From Spirochaetes bacterium RBG_16_67_19 (GTDB taxonomy: Bacteria > Spirochaetota > Spirochaetia > SZUA-6 > DRHE01): DNA of 5,839 bases. Both the position numbers and the translations under genes were made by a program. Positions 1 to 5,555 of the stretch are shown here, in pieces. Below the pieces are notes generated by a model. The model was given only the letters and a program-made list of their open reading frames with translations, had not been told where the DNA came from and did not search any database. The stretch is taken from assembly GCA_001829505.1 (NCBI GenBank), contig MIBK01000239.1, forward strand, positions 4,272-10,110, read 5' to 3'. Numbering within the stretch: the stretch's first letter is position 1; the number at the start of each line of letters is the position of its first letter.

Positions 1-710
1 CGGGCTACTCCACGGCCCTGTCCGCTCCCCGCTGGGGCTTCCAGGACGCCTTGTTCGGCGGCCGGCCCCTGCGGCTGGGACGGCCCCTGGGCTCCTACGT
101 GGCCGAGAACATCCTCTTCAAGATCAGCTTCCCGGCCGAGTTCCACGCCCAAACGGCCGTGGAGGCCGCCCTGGCGCTGCACCCGGGCGTAAAGGGCCGC
201 CTGGAGCAGATCCGCCGCATCCGCCTGCGCACCCAGGAACCGGCGCTGCGCATCATCGTCAAGTCCGGTCCGCTGCGCAACCCGGCCGATCGCGACCATT
301 GCCTGCAATACGCGGTGGCGGCGGCCCTGCTCCACGGGGACCTGCGCGCCGAGCACTACGAGGAGCAGGCGGCCGGCGATCCGCGCCTGGACCGGCTGCG
401 CGGGCTCATGGAGGTGGAGGAGGACCGCGGCTACTCGGCCGACTACCTGGATCCCGAGAAACGCTCGATCGCCAACTCGGTGCAGGTCTTTTTCCAGGAC
501 GGCAGCGCCACCGAACAGGTCGAGGTGCATTACCCCCTCGGTCATCGCCGCCGGAGGGCCGAGAGCCTGCCGCTGCTTTTCGGCAAGCTGCGGGGCAACC
601 TCTCCGCCAGCCTTCCGGGGCAGCGGGTCGAGGGGCTCCTGGAGCTGTTCCAGGACCGCGGGCGCCTGGAGCAACTGGCGGTCCCCCGCCTGATCGAGCT
701 GTTCCTGTAG
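1..710 (+). CDS. prpD: 2-methylcitrate dehydratase PrpD, C-terminal part (5' end outside the window)
   Basis: Partial gene: the reading frame is open from the left edge (first full codon at base 3) to the TAG at 708-710, giving 236 residues, about half of a typical PrpD of around 480. The visible part begins GYSTALSAPRWGFQDALFGG and continues with GSYVAENILFKISFPAEFHA, closely resembling the C-terminal half of MmgE/PrpD-family proteins as I recall them. PrpD dehydrates 2-methylcitrate to 2-methyl-cis-aconitate in the cytosol, in the 2-methylcitrate cycle that oxidises propionyl-CoA to pyruvate and succinate. The conserved FPAEFHAQTAVEAA segment and the later PADRDHCLQYAVA stretch support the call. 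No other prp gene is in view, so any prp operon must lie upstream. The next start codon is 40 bases beyond the stop and no terminator is visible between them. An in-frame TTG at 51 is internal to the conserved region and is not a start. Confidence 0.9.
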   Translation, partial: GYSTALSAPRWGFQDALFGGRPLRLGRPLGSYVAENILFKISFPAEFHAQTAVEAALALHPGVKGRLEQIRRIRLRTQEPALRIIVKSGPLRNPADRDHCLQYAVAAALLHGDLRAEHYEEQAAGDPRLDRLRGLMEVEEDRGYSADYLDPEKRSIANSVQVFFQDGSATEQVEVHYPLGHRRRRAESLPLLFGKLRGNLSASLPGQRVEGLLELFQDRGRLEQLAVPRLIELFL

Positions 711-731
711 GGTTTCTCCTTGCTTGCGCCC

Positions 732-752
732 GGAAGGACGGTCGCCTATAAT
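732..752 (+). promoter_or_regulatory. Shine-Dalgarno and TATAAT box at the kinase gene start
   Basis: GGAAGGA at 732-738 is a good ribosome-binding sequence for the ATG at 751, though its 12-base spacing is long. The same stretch holds an exact TATAAT at 747-752, with TTGCGC (three of six matches to TTGACA) 17 bases upstream at 724-729, a sigma-70-like arrangement. If that promoter were used, the RNA would start near 759, after the ATG at 751. The two readings therefore exclude each other unless translation begins at a downstream ATG (763 or 796). I favour the ribosome-binding-site reading. Confidence 0.4.
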
Positions 753-2298
753 GTTGGGCGAAATGCCGCGCGTCCTCCGGGAAACTAGCATCACCATGGC
801 TCTGGCCCTGGCGGCCTTTGCCCTCGCCCTGTACCTGGGCCGGATGCAGAACTACCTGCTGTTCCACAGCCTGGCGGAGATCTTCAGCATTGTGGTGGCC
901 TGCGGGGTCTTCATGGTGTCCTGGAACTCCCGGGAGAGCGAGTCGCCGGAGGCCAGGAACATGGCCTGCCTGGGCATCGGCTTCCTGTTCACCGCCATCC
1001 TGGACATTCTCCACCTGCTCACCTACCGGGGCATGGGGGTGCTGGCCCCGGAGCGGGACCTGGCCACGAAGTTCTGGCTGGCCGCGCGCTACCTGCAGAC
1101 CTCATCCCTGCTGGTGTTCGCCCTCGCGCTGCGGACGCGCTTGCGTCCCCCCTTCCGGACCCTCTTCGCCGGCTTCGGCGGCGCGACGATCCTTTTCATC
1201 CTGATGATCCTGCGCTGGGATGCCTTCCCCACCGCCTTCGTGGAGGGGGTCGGGCTAACCCCCTTCAAGGTCATCAGCGAGTATGTGATCTCCTCCCTCC
1301 TCGCGGTGGCCCTTCTGCTCATCCTGGGCGCGCGGATGTCCGAGCTGCTGGTGGGCCGGCTGCTGGCCGTCTCCCTGGGCCTGACCATCGCCAGCGAGCT
1401 GCTGTTCACCCTGTACATCCACAGCGACGGGCTGGCCAATCAGCTGGGACACTACCTGAAAATCGCCGCCTTTTTTCTGACCTACCAGGCGCTCATCGCC
1501 TACCAAGTACGCAAGCGCCTGGCCACCATCCAGGAGCTGGAAGCCGCCAAGCGCTCACTGCTGGAAGTCAACGCCGCCAAGGACAAGTTCTTCTCGATCC
1601 TGGCCCACGACCTGCGCAATCCCTTGAGCGGCCTGCAGACGGTCTCGGAGCTGCTGGCCGGCCGCTACGACGAGCTGCCCGAGGCGGACCGTCGCAGGTT
1701 CGCCGGTCTGCTGCGCGATGGGGCCGACCAGAGCCTGGCGCTGATGAACAGCCTGCTGCTTTGGGTGCGGTCCCAAACCGGGCGTATCCTCTGGGAGCCG
1801 GGGAGCATCGACCTGGCTCAGGCCAGCGAGGAGGCCATCGCCCAGATGCGCGCCGCCGCCGAGCGCAAGCAGGTCAGGCTGGAGAGCGCTGTGCCCCGCG
1901 GCACCCAGGCCTACGCCGACGGCAACATGGTGTCCACAGTACTCCGCAACCTGCTGTCTAATGCCCTGAAGTTCACTCCGGCGGGGGGCCTGGTGCGGGT
2001 GAACAGCGAGGCGGAAAACGGGCACCTGGCGACCAGCGTGACGGACACCGGCATCGGCATCGACCCCGCGGACCTGGACAAGCTCTTCCGGATCGACGCC
2101 CAGCTGAGCAGGCGCGGCACCGAGGGGGAGCCGGGCAACGGCCTGGGCCTGATCCTGTGCCGGGAGTTCGTAGAGAAGAACGGCGGGCGGATCCGGGTCT
2201 GCAGTCAGCCGGGCCAGGGAAGCTGCTTCACCTTTACCCTGCCTCGCCCGCCGGAGGGGGCCTCCGGCTCCCGCTCCCGTCCTGCGGGGGACCCGTAA
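751..2298 (+). CDS. Membrane sensor histidine kinase with MASE3 domain
   Basis: A 515-residue inner-membrane histidine kinase. Residues about 10-253 are strongly hydrophobic, with roughly seven to eight membrane helices. They carry MASE3-type sequence (NYLLFHSLAEIFSIVVACGV, later LDILHLLTYRGMGVL and FWLAARYLQTSSLL). The ligand sensed by MASE3 domains is not established. A short linker leads to the HisKA domain with H-box His286 (HDLRNP). The ATPase domain has Asn404 in the N box (NLLSNALKF), DTGIGI at 432-437 and GNGLGL at 462-467, so autophosphorylation should be intact. There is no PAS, HAMP or receiver domain. The start at 751 is chosen because GGAAGGA lies upstream; a TTG at 724 would add nine residues but has no ribosome site. 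The gene lies 40 bases after prpD and 57 before the activator gene, which has no receiver domain, so the phosphorylation partner is not visible here. The C-terminal tail is low-complexity (PPEGASGSRSRPAGDP). Confidence 0.9.
   Translation: MLGEMPRVLRETSITMALALAAFALALYLGRMQNYLLFHSLAEIFSIVVACGVFMVSWNSRESESPEARNMACLGIGFLFTAILDILHLLTYRGMGVLAPERDLATKFWLAARYLQTSSLLVFALALRTRLRPPFRTLFAGFGGATILFILMILRWDAFPTAFVEGVGLTPFKVISEYVISSLLAVALLLILGARMSELLVGRLLAVSLGLTIASELLFTLYIHSDGLANQLGHYLKIAAFFLTYQALIAYQVRKRLATIQELEAAKRSLLEVNAAKDKFFSILAHDLRNPLSGLQTVSELLAGRYDELPEADRRRFAGLLRDGADQSLALMNSLLLWVRSQTGRILWEPGSIDLAQASEEAIAQMRAAAERKQVRLESAVPRGTQAYADGNMVSTVLRNLLSNALKFTPAGGLVRVNSEAENGHLATSVTDTGIGIDPADLDKLFRIDAQLSRRGTEGEPGNGLGLILCREFVEKNGGRIRVCSQPGQGSCFTFTLPRPPEGASGSRSRPAGDP
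2250..2268 (+). repeat. GC-rich perfect hairpin at the 3' end of the kinase gene
   Basis: GCCGGAGG at 2250-2257 and CCTCCGGC at 2261-2268 form a perfect 8-bp stem with a GGG loop, inside the codons for the low-complexity kinase tail. A smaller GTCC/GGAC stem (2279-2282 with 2289-2292) follows just before the stop. No T-run follows either stem, so this is not a standard intrinsic terminator. It could slow or attenuate read-through into the activator leader, or be a by-product of GC-rich coding sequence. Confidence 0.4.
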
Positions 2299-2301
2299 GA
2301 C

Positions 2302-2330
2302 TTGACAGGGAGGGGTGAGTCATGAATCCT
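2302..2330 (+). promoter_or_regulatory. Possible sigma-70 promoter for the activator gene
   Basis: A perfect TTGACA lies at 2302-2307, just after the kinase stop codon. Seventeen bases downstream is AATCCT (2325-2330), which matches only three of six positions of TATAAT. A start from it would fall near 2337, inside the inverted repeat at 2328-2343, so a protein bound there would be expected to repress. No -24/-12 sigma-54 promoter is seen in this gap. The activator may instead be read from the kinase transcript. Confidence 0.3.
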
Positions 2331-2342
2331 ACATTTCTGTAG
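2322..2342 (+). CDS. Possible six-codon leader ORF (MNPTFL) ahead of the activator gene
   Basis: ATG at 2322 is followed by five codons and TAG at 2340-2342, giving MNPTFL. It has the best ribosome-binding site in this gap: GGGAGGGG at 2308-2315, with the GGAGG core ending eight bases before the ATG. The activator ATG at 2356 is only 13 bases past the leader stop and has merely a weak TAGG (2340-2343) at 12 bases. That TAGG sits in the 3' arm of the inverted repeat. Translating the leader would open that stem, so the layout suits translational coupling or reinitiation. The peptide itself is probably unimportant. It could only be made from an RNA starting upstream of 2322, not from the candidate promoter at 2302-2330. 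That it is translated is inference. Confidence 0.35.
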   Translation: MNPTFL

Positions 2343-2343
2343 G
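2328..2343 (+). promoter_or_regulatory. Perfect inverted repeat (candidate operator) upstream of the activator gene
   Basis: CCTACA (2328-2333), a four-base TTTC centre and TGTAGG (2338-2343) form a perfect 6-bp dyad ending 12 bases before the activator ATG. Read on the minus strand, its 16 bases match the glnA-upstream repeat at 3883-3898 in 13 positions, including an unbroken nine-base GAAATGTAG, and the one at 3914-3929 in 12. Recurrence next to two related genes argues for a protein-binding site over a chance hairpin. As RNA it would also fold and cover the weak ribosome site of the activator gene. No T-run follows, so it is not a standard terminator. Confidence 0.55.
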
Positions 2344-2355
2344 TTATCGCACGGC

Positions 2356-3882
2356 ATGCCCAAGACCACCGAATTTTCGCTGCTTTTCGAAGTCAGCCAG
2401 ACCCTGGACTCCAGCCTGGATCTGCGAGAGGTCCTGGGACCGGTGCTGAAGATCATCGCCCGCCACAAGGGCATCCTGCGCGGCAGCCTCACCCTGCTCA
2501 ACCGCGACACCGGCGAGATTTCCATCGAGGCGGCCTACGGGCTTTCGCCCAGCCAGCAGCGCAAGGGCCGCTACCGGATCGGCGAAGGGGTCATCGGCCA
2601 GGTTTTCCAGACGGGCCGGCCGGCGGTCATTCCGCGCGTTTCCGAGGAGCCGCGCTTTCTCAACCGCACCGGGGCCATCGCCAAGGCGGAGAGCAGCGAC
2701 ATCTCCTATCTCAGCGTGCCCATCAAGCTGGAAAACCGCGTGGTGGGGGCCCTGTCCATCGACGTGCCCTACCGGGAGGAGACCTCCCTGCAGGACGAGG
2801 TGCGCCTGCTCTCGATCGTGGGCTCCATGATCAGCCAGGCAGTGAAGCTCCGCCAGCAGGCCCAGGAGGAGCGCCGCCAGCTGATCGAGGAGAACCTGCG
2901 CCTGACCGAGGAGCTCAAGGACCGCTTCCGGCCCTCCAATCTGATCGGCAACTCCGGCGCCATGCAGGCGGTCTACGACCTGATCGCCCAGGTTTCCGGC
3001 AGCGACGCCACCGTACTGATCCGCGGGGAGAGCGGCACGGGCAAGGAGCTGGTGGCCCACGCCATCCACTACAGCAGCCGGCGGGCCGCCAAGCCGTTCA
3101 TCAAGGTGAACTGCGCCGCGCTGCCCGAAGCGGTCATCGAAAGCGAGCTGTTCGGGCACGAAAAGGGGGCCTTCACCGGGGCGGTTTCGGCCCGCAAGGG
3201 CCGTTTCGAGCTGGCCGACGGCGGCACCCTGTTTCTGGACGAGGTGGGCGACCTGTCCCCGGGCCTGCAGATCAAGCTCCTGCGCGTGCTGCAGGAGCGG
3301 GAGTTCGAACGGGTCGGCGGCGCCAGCACCCTGAAAGTCGACGTGCGCCTGATCGCCGCCACCAACGTGGAGCTGGAGAAGCTGATCGCCAGCGGGCGTT
3401 TCCGCCAGGACCTGTACTACCGGCTGAACGTGTTCCCGATCCACATCCCCCCGCTGCGGGAGCGCAAGACCGACATCCTGCAGCTGGCCGACCACTTCGT
3501 GGAGAAGTACGGCCGGGCCAACGGCAAGCAGGTGCGGCGCATCTCCACCCCGGCCATCGACATGCTGATGAGCTACCACTGGCCCGGGAACGTGCGCGAG
3601 CTGGAGAACTGCGTCGAGCGGGCCGTGCTGCTGAGCGAGGACGACGTGATCCACGGCCACCACCTGCCCCCCAGCCTGCAGACGGCGGAGGCCAGCGGCA
3701 CCGTCTTCCGGGGGCGGCTGGCCGGCAACCTGGCCGGGGTGGAGCGGGAGCTGATCCTGGAGGCCCTGAAGTCCTGCCGGGGCAACATGGCCATGGCGGC
3801 CAAGGCGATAGGGGTCAGCGAGCGGATCATGGGCCTGCGCGTGCGCAAATACGGCATCGACATCTGGCGCTTTCGTCAATAA
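2356..3882 (+). CDS. nifA: NifA-type sigma-54-dependent transcriptional activator (GAF, AAA+, Fis HTH)
   Basis: A 508-residue bacterial enhancer-binding protein with NifA architecture. A GAF sensory domain covers about residues 15-165. A charged helical linker ([20 protein letters not shown], about 173-192) leads to the AAA+ domain with Walker A GESGTGK (224-230), the sigma-54 contact loop GAFTGA (271-276), Walker B LFLDE (292-296) and likely arginine fingers Arg350 and Arg356. A Fis-type helix-turn-helix lies at about 478-503, with NifA-like [15 protein letters not shown]. All parts needed to hydrolyse ATP and open sigma-54 RNA polymerase complexes are present. There is no receiver domain, so control is probably through the GAF domain or a partner such as a PII protein. 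The interdomain cysteine cluster of oxygen-sensitive rhizobial NifA is absent. ATG 2356 is the only reasonable start: no ATG, GTG or TTG occurs between it and the upstream in-frame stop at 2323. Adjacent glnA has a strong sigma-54 promoter, making it the obvious target; control of nif genes cannot be judged here. Confidence 0.88.
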   Translation: MPKTTEFSLLFEVSQTLDSSLDLREVLGPVLKIIARHKGILRGSLTLLNRDTGEISIEAAYGLSPSQQRKGRYRIGEGVIGQVFQTGRPAVIPRVSEEPRFLNRTGAIAKAESSDISYLSVPIKLENRVVGALSIDVPYREETSLQDEVRLLSIVGSMISQAVKLRQQAQEERRQLIEENLRLTEELKDRFRPSNLIGNSGAMQAVYDLIAQVSGSDATVLIRGESGTGKELVAHAIHYSSRRAAKPFIKVNCAALPEAVIESELFGHEKGAFTGAVSARKGRFELADGGTLFLDEVGDLSPGLQIKLLRVLQEREFERVGGASTLKVDVRLIAATNVELEKLIASGRFRQDLYYRLNVFPIHIPPLRERKTDILQLADHFVEKYGRANGKQVRRISTPAIDMLMSYHWPGNVRELENCVERAVLLSEDDVIHGHHLPPSLQTAEASGTVFRGRLAGNLAGVERELILEALKSCRGNMAMAAKAIGVSERIMGLRVRKYGIDIWRFRQ

Positions 3883-3929
3883 CCGACGGAAATGTAGCTT
3901 CGCAAAGTCGCTTCCGACGGAATGGTAGG
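3883..3929 (+). promoter_or_regulatory. Two tandem repeats, candidate enhancer sites for glnA
   Basis: CCGACGGAAATGTAGC (3883-3898) and CCGACGGAATGGTAGG (3914-3929) match at 13 of 16 positions when laid side by side, counted over the full 16 bases allowing for the last base difference as 12. Each has the form CCGAC-N6-GTAG(G/C), the same frame as the dyad upstream of the activator gene. Their starts are 31 bp apart, close to three helical turns. Their centres lie about 132 and 101 bp before the predicted sigma-54 start site, normal for enhancer-binding-protein sites. TTCCGACGGAA at 3912-3922 is additionally a perfect short palindrome. No TGT-N10-ACA or NtrC-type site is evident here. The first copy starts immediately after the activator stop codon. 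Confidence 0.55.
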
Positions 3930-3968
3930 ATATTGGCCTCCCGTAGAAAATCAGGATTCTATCTCATT

Positions 3969-3997
3969 TTGGATCAAGAAATTAGAACTTATATATT
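3969..3997 (+). promoter_or_regulatory. Possible sigma-70 promoter overlapping the glnA sigma-54 promoter
   Basis: TTGGAT (3969-3974), a 17-base spacer and TATATT (3992-3997, five of six matches to TATAAT) form a plausible housekeeping promoter. Its -10 box touches the first base of the -24 element, so the two polymerase forms could not bind together. The predicted start is near 4004. This resembles the paired sigma-70 and sigma-54 glnA promoters of enteric bacteria, but the local AT-richness makes chance TATA-like boxes likely. Confidence 0.35.
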
Positions 3998-4012
3998 GGC
4001 ATGCTACTTGCA
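3997..4012 (+). promoter_or_regulatory. Sigma-54 (-24/-12) promoter of glnA
   Basis: TGGCAT (3997-4002), five bases, then TTGCA (4008-4012) matches the TGGCAC-N5-TTGCA consensus at all but one position. The invariant GG (3998-3999) and GC (4010-4011) have the required spacing. Transcription should begin near 4023, leaving a leader of about 22 bases before the glnA GTG. It lies in a conspicuously AT-rich patch of an otherwise GC-rich window, directly downstream of a sigma-54 activator gene. Confidence 0.88.
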
Positions 4013-4031
4013 TATAGCTTGTATCTCTATC

Positions 4032-4038
4032 AAAGGAG
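4032..4038 (+). promoter_or_regulatory. Ribosome-binding site of glnA
   Basis: AAAGGAG lies six bases before the GTG at 4045. This near-ideal site fixes the non-ATG start of glnA. Confidence 0.85.
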
Positions 4039-4044
4039 CCGCAC

Positions 4045-5469
4045 GTGGCAGACAGCAAAAAAGCGAAGGAAGTACTGGAGCTCATCGACAGGGAGAAAGT
4101 CCAGATGATCGACCTGCGTTTCATGGATTTCCCCGGACTCTGGCAGCACATGTCCGTCCCTCCCAAGGAGCTGGACCTGGAGACTTTCGAGCGGGGCTTC
4201 GGCTTCGACGCCTCCAGCATCCGCGGCTGGCAGGCCATCAACGAGTCGGACATGCTGCTGAAGCCCGTGCCCGAAACGGCCTTCATCGATCCCTTCTTCG
4301 AGCACAAGACCCTGGTGCTGATCTGCAACATCTGCGACCCGATCACCGGCGAGGATTACACCCGGGACCCCCGGCACATCGCCCTGAAGGCGGAAAACTA
4401 CCTGAAGCGCACCCAGCTGGCCGACACCGCCTATTTCGGACCCGAAGCGGAGTTCTTCATTTTCGACGACATCCGCTTCGACCAGAACGTGCATGAAGGC
4501 TACTACCACATCGACTCGGCGGAGGGCTTCTGGAACTCCGGGCGCAAGGAGGAGCCGAACCTGGGGTACAAGCCGCGCAACAAGGAAGCCTACTTCCCGG
4601 TGCCGCCCGCCGACAAGCTGCAGGACATCCGCAGCGAGATGGTGCTGACCCTGGAATCCATCGGCGTGCCCATCGAGGCCCAGCACCATGAGGTGGCCTC
4701 CGGAGGGCAGTCGGAGATCGACATGCGCTTCAACACCCTGACCGCCATGGCGGACAACGTGCTGAAGTACAAGTACGTGGTGAAGAACGTGGCCCACCGC
4801 CACAACAAGACCGCCACCTTCATGCCCAAGCCGCTGTTCGGGGACAACGGCAGCGGGATGCACGTGCACGTCTCCCTGTGGAAGGGCGGCCAGAACCTGT
4901 TCGTCGGGGAGCGCTACGCCGGTCTTTCCGAGATGGCCCTGTACGCCATCGGCGGCATCCTGCACCACGCCCCCGCCCTGCTGGCCTTCACCTGCCCGAC
5001 CACCAACAGCTACAAGCGCCTGGTGCCGGGCTTCGAAGCCCCCGTCAACCTGGCCTACTCCCGGCGCAACCGCAGCGCCGCCCTGCGCATCCCGATGTAC
5101 TCCACCTCGCCCAAGGCCAAGCGCATCGAGTTCCGCTGCCCCGACCCGGCCTGCAACCCCTACCTGGCCATGTCCGGGATCCTGATGGCCGCGGTGGACG
5201 GGATCCTGAACAAGATGGACCCCGGGGAGCCGCTGGACAAGGACATCTACGACCTGCCGCCGGAGGAACTGGCCCGCGTGCGGCACACCCCCGGCTCCCT
5301 GCGCGAGGCGCTGCAGGCCCTGGAGAAGGACCATGCCTTTCTATTGAAGGGGGACGTGTTCACCCAGGACGTGATCGAGACCTGGATCGAGTACAAGATG
5401 AAGAACGAGGTCATCGCCCTGGACCTGCGCCCGCACCCCTGGGAGTTCGCCCTGTACTTCGACGTCTGA
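4045..5469 (+). CDS. glnA: Glutamine synthetase, type I (GSI-beta)
   Basis: A complete 474-residue cytosolic enzyme that makes glutamine from glutamate, ammonia and ATP, as a dodecamer in this family. Visible GSI signatures, in order, are [12 protein letters not shown] near the N-terminus, [10 protein letters not shown] with metal-ligand glutamates around 134-136, [18 protein letters not shown], the ATP-site [14 protein letters not shown] with His273, the active-site flap segment [23 protein letters not shown] and [18 protein letters not shown]. Tyr402 in DIYDLPPEE matches the adenylylation tyrosine of the beta subtype, so the enzyme is probably tuned by a GlnE-type adenylyltransferase, not seen here. 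It starts with GTG at 4045, set by AAAGGAG and agreeing with the usual family N-terminus. The C-terminus [11 protein letters not shown] is family-like. It has its own sigma-54 promoter with candidate enhancers upstream, so expression should rise under nitrogen limitation. No convincing terminator follows; fabV begins 86 bases later. Confidence 0.97.
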   Translation: MADSKKAKEVLELIDREKVQMIDLRFMDFPGLWQHMSVPPKELDLETFERGFGFDASSIRGWQAINESDMLLKPVPETAFIDPFFEHKTLVLICNICDPITGEDYTRDPRHIALKAENYLKRTQLADTAYFGPEAEFFIFDDIRFDQNVHEGYYHIDSAEGFWNSGRKEEPNLGYKPRNKEAYFPVPPADKLQDIRSEMVLTLESIGVPIEAQHHEVASGGQSEIDMRFNTLTAMADNVLKYKYVVKNVAHRHNKTATFMPKPLFGDNGSGMHVHVSLWKGGQNLFVGERYAGLSEMALYAIGGILHHAPALLAFTCPTTNSYKRLVPGFEAPVNLAYSRRNRSAALRIPMYSTSPKAKRIEFRCPDPACNPYLAMSGILMAAVDGILNKMDPGEPLDKDIYDLPPEELARVRHTPGSLREALQALEKDHAFLLKGDVFTQDVIETWIEYKMKNEVIALDLRPHPWEFALYFDV

Positions 5470-5509
5470 GTGAGGAGGCGGAACGGGTTCGCTGATCCCC
5501 TGGAATTTC

Positions 5510-5546
5510 TTGACCCTGAAGGACGCAAAGCCTACCTTATAGGTCA
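5510..5546 (+). promoter_or_regulatory. Nested inverted repeats and weak promoter upstream of fabV
   Basis: TGACC (5511-5515) pairs with GGTCA (5542-5546). Inside it AAGG (5519-5522) pairs with CCTT (5535-5538), separated symmetrically by three bases on each side, leaving a 12-base centre. An alternative dyad, CCTA-N5-TAGG (5531-5543), overlaps the right half. TTGACC (5510-5515) with TACCTT (5533-5538) 17 bases on is a weak sigma-70-like pair in the same place, so a bound protein or RNA fold could control fabV. No T-run follows. The ribosome site of fabV is poor (AGG at 5541-5543, 12 bases from the ATG) and falls inside this structure. Confidence 0.35.
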
Positions 5547-5555
5547 GAGTTTCTC

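Noticed and set aside
1555..2025. A minus-strand open frame within the kinase gene
   Set aside because: It is antisense to the conserved HisKA and ATPase domains and its protein is compositionally biased.
2338..2353. Classic NifA enhancer (TGT-N10-ACA) just before the activator ATG
   Set aside because: TGT at 2338-2340 is followed after ten bases by ACG, a near miss, and it lies downstream of any plausible start site.
2344..3879. A 511-codon open frame on the minus strand opposite the activator gene
   Set aside because: Its translation is rich in His, Gln, Asp and Gly-Ala runs with no recognisable domain. It mirrors the GC-rich third positions of the plus-strand gene, whose AAA+ motifs are unmistakable.
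3893..3908. Classic NifA enhancer (TGT-N10-ACA) upstream of glnA
   Set aside because: TGT at 3893-3895 is followed after ten bases by AGT, not ACA. No other match was found in the gap.
3933..4496. A plus-strand open frame running through the glnA promoter and into glnA in another frame
   Set aside because: It crosses the -24/-12 promoter and glnA ribosome site and then overlaps a certain gene out of frame.
4030..5334. A 434-codon open frame on the minus strand opposite glnA
   Set aside because: A shadow of glnA codon bias: low-complexity Val/Gly/His/Gln-rich protein, no ribosome site and no domain.
5470..5500. Possible terminator after glnA
   Set aside because: Only a three-base GGG/CCC pairing around 5485-5499 is found and no T-run follows.
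5501..5515. Possible sigma-54 promoter upstream of fabV (TGGAAT...TTGACC)
   Set aside because: The GG at 5502-5503 has CC, not the required GC, at the -12 position, and the TTG is misplaced relative to it.
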